Source of the DNA: Schleiferiaceae bacterium
GTDB taxonomy: Bacteria > Bacteroidota > Bacteroidia > Flavobacteriales > Schleiferiaceae
Direction of reading: 5' to 3'
DNA length: 11,997 nt
NCBI GenBank assembly: GCA_030831045.1
Contig: JAURMB010000021.1
Coordinates: 1 to 11,997 of the forward strand
Shown piece by piece: positions 1-9,136 of the stretch (position 1 is the first letter of the stretch; each line of letters opens with the position of its first letter). The notes beneath the pieces were generated by a model. That model saw only the letters and a list, made by a program, of their open reading frames with translations. It had not been told where the DNA came from and searched no databases. Made by a program: the position numbers and the translations under genes.

Positions 1-2
1 CA

Positions 3-1648
<1,646 letters not shown>

Positions 1649-1652
<4 letters not shown>

Positions 1653-1681
1653 TTTTTGAAACGGTTTCTGTCGTAAATTTG
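1649..1681 (+). promoter_or_regulatory. Bacteroidota-type promoter for the T9SS-exported protein gene
   Basis: TAAATTTG at 1674-1681 matches the Bacteroidota -7 consensus TAnnTTTG exactly. TTG at 1649-1651 lies 22 bases upstream, inside the 17-23 spacing described for Flavobacterium; a second candidate, TTTTTG ending at 1658, is only 15 bases away. Transcription would start near 1686, leaving a leader of about 25 bases before the ATG at 1712. The -33 part overlaps the gcvP stop codon. Confidence 0.65.
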
Positions 1682-1711
1682 AGATTCTTCAACGCCAACA
1701 CGTGAATTAAT

Positions 1712-3724
1712 ATGAAAAAATCTACACTTTTCTTAGGCGCGCTCCTGCTTTCAGGGGGTGTCTTTGCTCAACAAAGCCTGCGGACTTTGGCTAACGAGCG
1801 CACGGTCGACGAGGCTCCGGCCCGCCTGCTCAGCGCCGACGAGTTAGCTAAGTACTACCAAGGCGAAACTGTTATCTGGACCGAGACGTTTGCCAACGGC
1901 ATTCCCTCAACCTGGATGAACTACGGCACTGCCAACGGCACCGCCGATCCCGACGCCAAGTGGGAGTACCGAGGAACGACGACGACTCCGTCGAACGCTA
2001 CGGGTTCTCGCGGAGCCTACGCCGGTCCTGCTAGCACGGGCCAACTGCCCATTCAGAGCACGACGGCTGCCAACGGTTTTGTCGTTTTTGACTCGGACTT
2101 TTTGGACAACAACGGCGTTGCCGGTAACTTCTGCGGAACGGGCGCCTTGGCGTGTGCTCCGCACGTAGCCAACCTCGAGACGGGGGTAATCAACCTTTTG
2201 GGCCACCCCACAGTTGACCTCGTGTTCACGCAGTACTACCGCCGCTTTGCGGGTCCGGGTGGTGTGCAGACGGTTCCCGCTACCTACCTCGATTTCTCGA
2301 CCGACGGCGGTCAGACGTGGACGGGAAACGTAGCTTTGAACTCGGCCATCGCCGTGAACAGCGCTACCCCGCGTAACTCTGCGGTTGCAGTGAGCATCGG
2401 TCAGTACGTGGGCAACCAAGCCAACGTGAAGATTCGCTTCCGTTTTGACGGCGACTACTACTTCTGGCAGCTCGACGACATTCAAATCATTTCGACTCCG
2501 AAGAACCGCCTCACCTTCACGGTGGGTTCAGACGGCGCTCCCCCCCGCGACATCGTGTACGGAGCTAACCAAGAGTCCGCACGCATGGGCCACATGACCC
2601 TCAAGCAAGTGCGTCCGGTTGCGTTTGACGCCAACTGCTTCAACAGCGGCCAAAACGCCCAGACCAACGTGAAGCTTCAAATGAAAGTCTTCAACAACAC
2701 GGGTGTGATTCAAACGATCAACTCGCCGGTGATTGCGTCGCTTCCTGCAGGTGACACCGCCACGTGGAACCAGCTGAACACCTACACGGCCGCGTGGACT
2801 CCGTCTGCTGCTGGAGTATACGGCTTCTCGTACAACCTGGTTTCGGACTCCGTAAACATCTCTTCGGACACGCTGCAGTTGGTGGTTTCGGATTCGTTGA
2901 TGTCGCTCGACTTTGGCGACTGGAACAACAGCATTGGTGCGTCAACCAACACCACGCAGTGGGGCGACGGTTCGCAAATGACCAACATGCAAGAGCTGGT
3001 GAACGACGAAATGCTCTTTGGAGCCCGCGTCTACATCAGCGCATCTAGCCAGGCAGGCGCGATTCTCGAACTGAGCGTGTACGACTCGTCAGGCTTCTTG
3101 GGCAGCAACGGCGGTTGGGATGCCAACAAGCTGGTTGCCTACGGACAGCGCGTGCTGACTTCAGACGACGTGACGAACGGCTACGTTCACTTCAACTTCG
3201 CCGACACCAACACGGGACGTGGCGTAATCTTGAACAGCAGCAACATCGGCTACTACTTCAATTTGACGATGTACAACAACCAAGGTGCAAACACCCTGTT
3301 GATCCGCAACGACCAAACCTTCGGTGCTCGTTCAGGCACCAAGTACATGTACCTGGCCGCCTTGGGTAGCTGGTACAGCGGTTACAGCAATTCACTGACC
3401 TTTAACAACCTTTGGATTCGCTCGATCAACTGCCCCGCTACGAACGCGGCCAACTGTATGGCTACGAGCGTAGGTGAAAACCCGCTGAACGAAGTGGTGG
3501 TTGCTCCGAACCCAGCTTCGGACTACGTGTACGTGAACTTCGGCCTCCTCTTCGGAGAGCACGCGGTTGAGGTTCTTGACCTTACCGGCAAGGTGGTTAA
3601 GTCAACCAAGGTTCAGGCTGACGCCAATGTGCCCGTCTTCGTGGGCGACCTCGAAAGCGGTCTCTACATGGTGCGCATCGCCAAAGGCGGAGACGTGAAG
3701 ACCTTCAAGGTTTCTGTTCTCTAA
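1712..3724 (+). CDS. Secreted surface protein with choice-of-anchor J/adhesin-like domain and T9SS type A sorting domain
   Basis: A 670-residue exported protein. Residues 1-19 form a Sec signal peptide (MKKS, a leucine-rich core, then VFA before QQ). Residues about 55-262 resemble the jelly-roll 'choice-of-anchor J' or cleaved-adhesin domain: ETFANGIPSTW at the start, FSTDGGQTW in the middle and YFWQLDDIQI at the end. Residues about 265-395 look like an Ig-like beta domain, and about 400-590 is a beta-rich region I do not recognise. Residues 593-670 are a type A C-terminal sorting domain, with APNPASDYVYV, then VEVLDLTGKVV, then GLYMVRIAKGG and a final KVSVL. The protein should therefore cross the outer membrane by T9SS and be released or anchored at the surface. 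Adhesion or ligand binding is an inference; no catalytic motif is evident. The gene appears monocistronic. The ATG has an A/T-rich upstream and no Shine-Dalgarno. Confidence 0.9.
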   Translation: MKKSTLFLGALLLSGGVFAQQSLRTLANERTVDEAPARLLSADELAKYYQGETVIWTETFANGIPSTWMNYGTANGTADPDAKWEYRGTTTTPSNATGSRGAYAGPASTGQLPIQSTTAANGFVVFDSDFLDNNGVAGNFCGTGALACAPHVANLETGVINLLGHPTVDLVFTQYYRRFAGPGGVQTVPATYLDFSTDGGQTWTGNVALNSAIAVNSATPRNSAVAVSIGQYVGNQANVKIRFRFDGDYYFWQLDDIQIISTPKNRLTFTVGSDGAPPRDIVYGANQESARMGHMTLKQVRPVAFDANCFNSGQNAQTNVKLQMKVFNNTGVIQTINSPVIASLPAGDTATWNQLNTYTAAWTPSAAGVYGFSYNLVSDSVNISSDTLQLVVSDSLMSLDFGDWNNSIGASTNTTQWGDGSQMTNMQELVNDEMLFGARVYISASSQAGAILELSVYDSSGFLGSNGGWDANKLVAYGQRVLTSDDVTNGYVHFNFADTNTGRGVILNSSNIGYYFNLTMYNNQGANTLLIRNDQTFGARSGTKYMYLAALGSWYSGYSNSLTFNNLWIRSINCPATNAANCMATSVGENPLNEVVVAPNPASDYVYVNFGLLFGEHAVEVLDLTGKVVKSTKVQADANVPVFVGDLESGLYMVRIAKGGDVKTFKVSVL

Positions 3725-3745
3725 GCCCAAAGGCGCTTAAAGCCC

Positions 3746-3779
3746 AAGCGGCCCGAGGAAACTCGGGCCGCTTTTTTTT
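3746..3779 (+). terminator. Rho-independent terminator after the T9SS protein gene
   Basis: A perfect 12-bp inverted repeat, AAGCGGCCCGAG (3746-3757) and CTCGGGCCGCTT (3762-3773), encloses a GAAA loop (3758-3761). A run of eight T covers 3772-3779. It lies 22 bases after the stop codon. The opposite strand has only two T after the stem, so it should not stop nth transcripts arriving from the right. Confidence 0.93.
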
Positions 3780-3838
3780 GCATACTGCATCAGAAATTCG
3801 CGGGCCTTTTGTGGGTTTGGAGCGCGCAAGCGTTGCCG

Positions 3839-4477
3839 TTAAGCTTTTGGCACTCGCCCATTCAGAACGCTGCGGGTGATAAAGTCCCGCTCCAACGACC
3901 ATCCGCGGGCCGGGCTGTATTCGCGCCCGTAGAAAATGATTTGCAGGTGCAATTTGTTCCAGAGTGCCTTGGGAAACAGGTTTTTGGCGTCTTTTTCGGT
4001 TTGCTCCACGCTTTTACCGCTGGTCAGCCCCCATCGGGACATCAGCCGGTGAATGTGCGTGTCCACGGGGAAGGCGGGAACGCCAAAGGCTTGACTCATG
4101 ACCACAGACGCCGTTTTGTGCCCGACGCCGGGCATGGCTTCGAGGGACTCAAACGATTGCGGAACCTGGCCTCCGTGAAGGTTGACGATCATCTCCGACA
4201 GGCCTTTGAGCCCCTTGGACTTCATGGGAACCAGTCCGCAGGGCCGAATGATCTCGGCAATTTCTTCGACGCTTAAGGCAGCCATGGCCTCAGGCGTATC
4301 GGCTTTCGCAAACAGCGCCGGGGTAATGGTGTTTACGCGGGCGTCGGTACACTGGGCTGAAAGCACCACGGCACAAAGCAAGGTAAACGGACTGTAGTGG
4401 TCGAGCGGTATGGGAGTCTCGGGATACAGCGCTTCGAGGGCGTCCACGATGTAGGCGGCTTTTTGCTTCTTGGTCAC
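3839..4477 (-). CDS. nth: Endonuclease III (DNA glycosylase/AP lyase) lacking the iron-sulfur cluster cysteines
   Basis: A base-excision repair enzyme that removes oxidised pyrimidines and cleaves the DNA at abasic sites. With the GTG start at 4477 it has 212 residues, against 211 in E. coli. The helix-hairpin-helix is MPGVGHKTAS with catalytic Lys121; catalytic Asp139 is in FPVDTHIHR; LSAQCTD near residue 40 is also typical. The C-terminal segment reads YGREYSPARGWSLE and has none of the four cysteines that hold the [4Fe-4S] cluster in E. coli Nth; the only cysteines in the protein are at 43 and 80. The remaining sequence looks intact, so this is a cluster-less variant rather than a pseudogene. 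I chose GTG because flavobacterial homologues, as I recall them, begin with a similar MTKK; an in-frame TTG one codon upstream (4480) is possible. It is divergent from bcp. Confidence 0.93.
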   Translation of the reverse strand: MTKKQKAAYIVDALEALYPETPIPLDHYSPFTLLCAVVLSAQCTDARVNTITPALFAKADTPEAMAALSVEEIAEIIRPCGLVPMKSKGLKGLSEMIVNLHGGQVPQSFESLEAMPGVGHKTASVVMSQAFGVPAFPVDTHIHRLMSRWGLTSGKSVEQTEKDAKNLFPKALWNKLHLQIIFYGREYSPARGWSLERDFITRSVLNGRVPKA

Positions 4478-4481
4478 CAAA

Positions 4482-4489
4482 CAAAGGTC
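4482..4489 (-). promoter_or_regulatory. Possible -7 promoter box of nth
   Basis: Read on the minus strand this is GACCTTTG, one mismatch from TAnnTTTG. Only four bases separate it from the GTG start, so transcription would begin at or next to the start codon. The nearest upstream TTTG (minus strand, 4515-4518) is 25 bases away, longer than the usual spacing, so the -33 part is weak. Confidence 0.4.
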
Positions 4490-4502
4490 TGATTGCTAGC
4501 GT

Positions 4503-4510
4503 TACCTTAG
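4503..4510 (+). promoter_or_regulatory. Possible -7 promoter box of bcp
   Basis: TACCTTAG differs from TAnnTTTG at one position and lies 21 bases before the bcp ATG. No TTG is found at the right distance upstream. The box sits within the 54-base divergent gap shared with nth, so the two promoters are nearly back to back. Confidence 0.35.
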
Positions 4511-4531
4511 AAAACAAATTTTAATCGCACC

Positions 4532-4990
4532 ATGACCCACTTGAACCCTGGCGACCTTGCCCCGAACTTTGAAGCTCAAGACCAGCACGGAACCACCGTT
4601 TCCCTGAGCCAGTTCGCCGGCAAAAAGGTGGTCCTCTACTTTTACCCCAAAGACGACACTCCTGGGTGCACTGCCGAGGCGTGCTCGTTTCGCGACGGCC
4701 AGTCTGAGCTCATCGCAGCGGGTTATGCGGTGCTTGGGGTGTCGCCCGACAGCGTGAAATCCCACGAAAAGTTCGCAACCAAGTTTTCGCTCAATTTTTC
4801 GCTGCTCGCAGATCCCGATAAAGTCATTTGCCAAGCCTACGGGGTGTGGGGCAAAAAGAAGTTTATGGGCCGCGAATACGACGGGGTTCACCGCGAAACG
4901 TTGGTCATTGGCGGAGACGGTCGCATCGAGCGCGTCATTACCAAAGTGGACACCAAAGAAGCCACAAAACAAATTCTCGCAGGGGCCTAA
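4532..4990 (+). CDS. bcp: Thioredoxin-dependent thiol peroxidase, BCP/PrxQ family
   Basis: A 152-residue atypical 2-Cys peroxiredoxin that reduces hydrogen peroxide and organic hydroperoxides, using thioredoxin as the usual reductant, in the cytoplasm. The motif PKDDTPGCTAEACSFR holds the peroxidatic Cys46 and resolving Cys51, five residues apart as in E. coli BCP. Other family signs are the N-terminal GDLAPNFEAQDQHG, LYFYPKDD, and GVSPDSVKSHEKFATKF followed by LLADP. It is full length compared with the family (about 150-156 residues). No Shine-Dalgarno precedes the ATG. It stands between the divergent nth and recA, 123 bases downstream, so the context is defence against oxidative damage. Co-transcription with recA is possible, since no terminator is visible, but recA has promoter-like boxes of its own. 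Confidence 0.97.
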   Translation: MTHLNPGDLAPNFEAQDQHGTTVSLSQFAGKKVVLYFYPKDDTPGCTAEACSFRDGQSELIAAGYAVLGVSPDSVKSHEKFATKFSLNFSLLADPDKVICQAYGVWGKKKFMGREYDGVHRETLVIGGDGRIERVITKVDTKEATKQILAGA

Positions 4991-5017
4991 AAAGGGCGGA
5001 TTTCTTATCAACCGCCG

Positions 5018-5048
5018 TTGCGGCAGCCGTGGCAAGCGCGTACTTTCG
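5018..5048 (+). promoter_or_regulatory. Candidate distal recA promoter
   Basis: TTG at 5018-5020, then 20 bases, then TACTTTCG at 5041-5048, which is one mismatch from TAnnTTTG. The spacing is within the 17-23 range known for Flavobacterium. The leader to the recA ATG at 5114 would be about 60 bases. Confidence 0.45.
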
Positions 5049-5079
5049 TTTAGCCGACGACTGCTCGTGACGGCGCCCC

Positions 5080-5087
5080 TACTTTTG
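5080..5087 (+). promoter_or_regulatory. Candidate proximal recA promoter -7 box
   Basis: TACTTTTG matches TAnnTTTG exactly, 26 bases before the recA ATG. No TTG is present 17-23 bases upstream. With the distal candidate it would make a tandem promoter pair 39 bases apart. The downstream leader is A/T-rich and has no Shine-Dalgarno. Confidence 0.5.
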
Positions 5088-5113
5088 GCCTAAACCATTA
5101 ATAATTAAGCACT

Positions 5114-6112
5114 ATGAGTCAAGAACGCGAAGCCAAACTGAAGGCACTGCGCCTCACGATGGAGAAATTAGATAAAACCTACGGCAAAGGGGCCGTGATG
5201 CTCATGGGCGACAAGGCGGTCGAAGAGGTCGAAGTAATCCCGTCGGGTTCGCTCGGTCTCGACATCGCACTGGGTATTGGCGGCTACCCCCGCGGTCGGG
5301 TGATTGAAATCTACGGACCGGAATCCTCGGGCAAAACGACGTTGACGCTGCATGCCATCGCTGAAGTGCAGCGCAAGGGCGGAATAGCCGCGTTCATTGA
5401 CGCCGAGCACGCGTTCGACCGTTTTTATGCGGAGAAGCTGGGTGTCAAGACCGAAGACCTCATTATTTCGCAGCCCGACAACGGCGAGCAGGCACTTGAG
5501 ATTGCCGACAACTTGATTCGCTCAGGAGCAATCGATTTGATCATTGTTGACTCGGTGGCTGCGTTGACGCCGAAGGCTGAAATCGAAGGCGAAATGGGCG
5601 AATCCAAGGTCGGACTCCACGCGCGATTGATGTCGCAGGCGCTGCGAAAGCTTACCGCGACGATTTCTAAGACGAACTGTACCGTCGTCTTCATTAACCA
5701 GCTTCGCGAGAAAATTGGCGTAATGTTCGGCAACCCCGAAACGACGACCGGCGGTAACGCGCTGAAGTTTTATGCTTCGGTCCGCCTGGACATTCGTCGT
5801 TCGACGCAAATCAAAGATGGCGACGTGGCCGTGGGCAACCGGGTCAAAGTCAAAGTGGTTAAGAACAAAGTGGCTCCTCCGTTCCGCACTGCCGAATTCG
5901 ACATTTTGTACGGAGAAGGCATCAGCAAAGTGGGCGAGATCATCGACCTAGGTGTTTCAACCGAAGTTATTTCGAAGAGCGGCAGCTGGTTTAGCTACGG
6001 CGACACCAAGTTGGGCCAGGGCCGCGACGGCGTGAAAGCTATTTTGAAGGACAATCCTGAATTGTGTGAAGAAATTGAAAACCAAATCGTTGCGAAGCTT
6101 CCTAACGTTTAG
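5114..6112 (+). CDS. recA: Recombinase RecA
   Basis: This protein forms ATP-dependent filaments on single-stranded DNA, drives strand exchange in homologous recombination, and acts as the SOS coprotease where LexA is present. Its 332 residues include Walker A GPESSGKT at 68-75, the ATP-contacting [11 protein letters not shown], Walker [13 protein letters not shown], and the loop 2 region [21 protein letters not shown] followed by [15 protein letters not shown]. The C-terminal winged domain is present, but the protein ends at KLPNV, about 20 residues short of E. coli RecA, and lacks its strongly acidic tail. A short tail appears normal in this phylum. The last 47 bases overlap the next gene in another frame. 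No E. coli-type (CTG-N10-CAG) or Bacillus-type (GAAC-N4-GTTC) LexA site is visible upstream. Confidence 0.99.
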   Translation: MSQEREAKLKALRLTMEKLDKTYGKGAVMLMGDKAVEEVEVIPSGSLGLDIALGIGGYPRGRVIEIYGPESSGKTTLTLHAIAEVQRKGGIAAFIDAEHAFDRFYAEKLGVKTEDLIISQPDNGEQALEIADNLIRSGAIDLIIVDSVAALTPKAEIEGEMGESKVGLHARLMSQALRKLTATISKTNCTVVFINQLREKIGVMFGNPETTTGGNALKFYASVRLDIRRSTQIKDGDVAVGNRVKVKVVKNKVAPPFRTAEFDILYGEGISKVGEIIDLGVSTEVISKSGSWFSYGDTKLGQGRDGVKAILKDNPELCEEIENQIVAKLPNV

Positions 6113-7100
6113 TCTCCTTGCGGTCGCCGCGGTCGCATGCAGTCAGGCTCCCGAGCAGGAGGGTGCAGTTGAGGACGCTCGGCTGGACTCGCTCAATGCC
6201 GTGCTTAAGGAAGAGCCTGAAAATGTCTCGGCCCTAGTAGCGCGCGCTGACCTCTATCTTGAGACCAAGAACTTCCCGTACGCCAAGATGGACGCCATGG
6301 CGGCGTTCACCGTGGACAGCACCAACCACGACGCGTTGCGCGTGTTAGGGGATGCGCACTACGTGAGTAACGAAACGCGAATCTCGCGCGATGCCTGGCA
6401 GCGTTGCGCCCAACTTTTCCCTAAAGAAGTGGAGTGCCGCCTCAAACTGGCCGAGCTTTACCAAGTCGTAATGGAGTACGAGAAGAGCATCAAGGTGGTC
6501 GACGAGGTCCTAGCGCTCGACCCCAACAACGCAACGGCATACTACATCAAGGGAATCAACATTCGCGACCACAAGCTCGACACCAATGTGGCCTTGGCCT
6601 ACATCCAGAAAGCCATTGATTTGGATCCGAAGTACGAAGAAGCACTCGATATGGCGGGCGTGCTCCACTCGGCGATGAACAGCCCCCTCGCGGTGAGCTA
6701 TTTTGAGCGCTTGGCGGAACTCCGTCCGAACGATTTCAATGTGTACTACAAGGTGGGTATGTACCACCTCAATACGCGCAACTGGAACTCGGCTATTGAA
6801 GCTTTTACGCAAGCCACGCAACTCAATCCGAAGGATGCGGAGAGCTACTACAACTTGGGATTCATACACTTGGAGCTTCAGATGTACCGCGAGGCGCGCC
6901 AGTACTTTACCCAAAGTATTGAAGCGCGCGCCGTGAACTACCGTGCGCACTATGCTCGAGCCTTCGTCATTGAGCGCTTGGGCGACCTTAAGGCAGCCGA
7001 AGCCGATTACCTCAAGGCACTCGAGTACAATCCGTCGCATGCCCCGTCGCAAGAAGGTCTCGGCCGCGTTCGCGCGGGCTTGGCCAGCTTCAAGAACTGA
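6066..7100 (+). CDS. TPR-repeat lipoprotein overlapping recA
   Basis: A 344-residue predicted lipoprotein. [11 protein letters not shown] is a basic n-region, [13 protein letters not shown] the hydrophobic core, and Cys25 the likely lipidated residue. Residues 52-325 hold about eight tetratricopeptide repeats of 33-35 residues, several ending in the typical DP or NP turn (LDPNN, LDPKY, LNPKD, YNPSH), so the protein is probably a helical scaffold binding other proteins in the periplasm or at the outer membrane. I do not recognise a specific function. The start is GTG at 6066, inside recA; TTG codons at 6075 and 6090 are alternatives. A TGA at 6045 blocks anything further upstream, and the next in-frame ATG (residue 75) would lose the signal peptide. 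The overlap and the 5-base gap to ptrB suggest one transcript, with translation coupled to recA. Confidence 0.85.
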   Translation: MKKLKTKSLRSFLTFSLLAVAAVACSQAPEQEGAVEDARLDSLNAVLKEEPENVSALVARADLYLETKNFPYAKMDAMAAFTVDSTNHDALRVLGDAHYVSNETRISRDAWQRCAQLFPKEVECRLKLAELYQVVMEYEKSIKVVDEVLALDPNNATAYYIKGINIRDHKLDTNVALAYIQKAIDLDPKYEEALDMAGVLHSAMNSPLAVSYFERLAELRPNDFNVYYKVGMYHLNTRNWNSAIEAFTQATQLNPKDAESYYNLGFIHLELQMYREARQYFTQSIEARAVNYRAHYARAFVIERLGDLKAAEADYLKALEYNPSHAPSQEGLGRVRAGLASFKN

Positions 7101-7105
7101 TTTCA

Positions 7106-9136
7106 ATGGACCAACCCCGAGTACCAAAGCGGCCCCATGTGCTGGAGCGGCACGGCGACCTACGCACCGACGAATACTACTGGCTTAACGACCGGGAGAA
7201 CCCCGAAGTGATTGCCTACCTCGAGGCAGAAAATGCCTACCGAGCGCACGAAATGCGTGGGCTTGACCCGCTAATCGATTCGCTGTACGCCGAAATGACC
7301 GGGAGGCTTGATCCGAACGAGACGTCACTCGCGGTGGAAATGGACGGGTTTTGGTACCAGTCCCGCTTCGAGGAGGGCAAGGAGTATCCGATTCACGTTC
7401 GCTTTGAAGGAGCTGAATCCGGGCCCGAGCAGGTCGTGCTGGACGTGAACGCCCTGGCCGAAGGCCAAGCGTACTGTTCGGTTGCCTCGATGGTGATGAC
7501 CCGCGACCACCGGCGCATGGCCTATGCCGTGGATTTTGTTAGCCGCCGGCAGTACACGCTGCGCTTTCGCGAGCTGCCTTCGGGCCAAGAGCACAGCCTT
7601 CAGATCCCCGATACGTCGGGTGCCTTTGCCTGGGCCGACGACGGTCAAACGTTTTTTTATGCCACAAAGGACCCCGTCACGTTGCGGGTGGATAAAATCT
7701 GGCGGCATTCCTTGGCCGGGAACGCCGAGCCTGTCCTCGTATTTCATGAACGCGACGAAGCATTCAGCTGTACGGTGTACCGAGGTAAATCCAAGCGCTT
7801 TATCATGGTTTCGACGTCGGCTACCAACGTGGATGAAGTGTGGTACCTCGAGGCGGCGCAGCCGTTGGGAGACTTTCGCTGCCTGCGCGCGCGGACTCCG
7901 GGGCTTGAATACTCCGCAAGCCACCACGGAACCTCGTGGTGGGTTCGAAGCAACCTCGGCGGGCGCACCAATTTCGCCCTGTTCCAAGCACCGCTCGACG
8001 AGCCCGGAGCATGGACTGAAGTGCTTGCGCACCGCAGCAAAGTGCTGCTCGAGGGCATTGACCTGTTTGACGACTACATGGTCCGCGAAGAGCGGGAGCA
8101 AGGCCTCTTGCGCATCGTGGTCCGACCGTGGAACGAGTCTGCGCACGGTCCAGAGTACGTGATTTCAATGCCCGAAGAAACCTACACGCTTTACACCGCG
8201 TCGAACCCCTCCACGGCGACCACCATCTTGCGCTTCGTCTACACCTCGTTAACGACCCCGGCCACAACCTACGATTTTAACATGGCGACGCGCGAACGAA
8301 CCGTTAAAAAGGTGCAGAACGTCGTGGGCGGTTACGATGCCCGTCGGTATGCTACGCGCCGGCTGTGGGCTACGTCGGCCGACGGAACAAAGGTCCCAAT
8401 GAGCTGGGTAGGTCCGGCCAACGCCTCGGGGCCGGTTCCGACCCTGCTGTACGGCTACGGCGCCTACGGGATAACGGTAGACCCCGCCTTTAGCATCGCG
8501 CGTTTGAGCCTGCTTGAGCGGGGAATGGCCTACGCCATCGCCCACATTCGCGGAGGGGAGTATTTGGGCCGGTCGTGGTACGAACACGGCCGCATGGAGC
8601 ACAAGCAGAACACCTTCAGCGACTTTATCGCTTGTGGGGAAATGCTGCGCACCGAGGGCTGGGCTTCGCAGCTTTTTGCCATGGGCGGAAGCGCCGGTGG
8701 ACTGCTTATGGGGGCAGTAATCAACCAACGCCCAGATTTGTGGTCGGGCGTGATTGCCGCGGTGCCGTTTGTTGATGTGGTGACCACGATGCTCGACGAC
8801 AGCATTCCGCTTACGACAGGTGAATACGACGAGTGGGGAAATCCCAACGAGCCCGCAGCCTATGCGCGCATGAAGGCCTATTCTCCCTACGACAACGTGG
8901 CGGCCCAGAATTACCCGCCGCTCCTGGTTACGACCGGATTGCACGACAGCCAGGTGCAGTACTTCGAGCCCGCCAAGTGGGTCGCCCGACTTCGGGATCG
9001 CCGCACCAACAACGCCCCGCTGTACCTGTACTGCAACATGGACACCGGTCACGGCGGAGCGAGCGGACGCTACGCTTCGTACCGCGAAACGGCCATGGAG
9101 TATGCGTTTTTCTTGAGTTTAGTCGAAGCGCAGTAG
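7106..9136 (+). CDS. ptrB: Oligopeptidase B (S9A prolyl oligopeptidase family serine peptidase)
   Basis: A 676-residue peptidase that cleaves short peptides after Arg or Lys; E. coli PtrB has 686 residues and aligns along almost the whole length from memory. The N-terminus (HGDLRTDEYYWLNDRENPEV) and a beta-propeller region (about residues 70-400) precede an alpha/beta hydrolase domain. The catalytic triad is Ser529 in MGGSAGG, Asp614 in TGLHDSQVQY and His649 in MDTGHGGASGR, each three residues before the E. coli numbers. The acidic pair that selects a basic P1 residue (E. coli Glu576 and Glu578) is Glu573 and Asp575 here, so basic specificity is likely kept. No signal peptide is seen, so it should be cytoplasmic. 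It begins 5 bases after the TPR gene without a Shine-Dalgarno. Its 3' end overlaps the convergent waaA by 18 bases. Confidence 0.95.
   Translation: MDQPRVPKRPHVLERHGDLRTDEYYWLNDRENPEVIAYLEAENAYRAHEMRGLDPLIDSLYAEMTGRLDPNETSLAVEMDGFWYQSRFEEGKEYPIHVRFEGAESGPEQVVLDVNALAEGQAYCSVASMVMTRDHRRMAYAVDFVSRRQYTLRFRELPSGQEHSLQIPDTSGAFAWADDGQTFFYATKDPVTLRVDKIWRHSLAGNAEPVLVFHERDEAFSCTVYRGKSKRFIMVSTSATNVDEVWYLEAAQPLGDFRCLRARTPGLEYSASHHGTSWWVRSNLGGRTNFALFQAPLDEPGAWTEVLAHRSKVLLEGIDLFDDYMVREEREQGLLRIVVRPWNESAHGPEYVISMPEETYTLYTASNPSTATTILRFVYTSLTTPATTYDFNMATRERTVKKVQNVVGGYDARRYATRRLWATSADGTKVPMSWVGPANASGPVPTLLYGYGAYGITVDPAFSIARLSLLERGMAYAIAHIRGGEYLGRSWYEHGRMEHKQNTFSDFIACGEMLRTEGWASQLFAMGGSAGGLLMGAVINQRPDLWSGVIAAVPFVDVVTTMLDDSIPLTTGEYDEWGNPNEPAAYARMKAYSPYDNVAAQNYPPLLVTTGLHDSQVQYFEPAKWVARLRDRRTNNAPLYLYCNMDTGHGGASGRYASYRETAMEYAFFLSLVEAQ

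Noticed and set aside
1907..2485. Minus-strand 192-codon open frame within the T9SS protein gene
   Set aside because: Antisense to a full-length protein with signal peptide and sorting domain; no supporting promoter or motif.
5012..5024. Small hairpin-like GCCG-TTG-CGGC after bcp as a terminator
   Set aside because: The stem is only four base pairs and no T run follows.
3809..5035. Open frames antisense to nth (3809-4276, plus) and to bcp (4502-5035, minus)
   Set aside because: Both are shadows of well-supported short enzymes whose catalytic residues are intact.
4991..5113. LexA box upstream of recA
   Set aside because: Neither CTG-N10-CAG nor GAAC-N4-GTTC is present on inspection.
7325..9052. 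Two long minus-strand open frames (7325-8146 and 8249-9052) within ptrB
   Set aside because: ptrB aligns throughout as a complete peptidase with an intact triad; the antisense translations are low-complexity Arg/Gly/Val-rich shadows.
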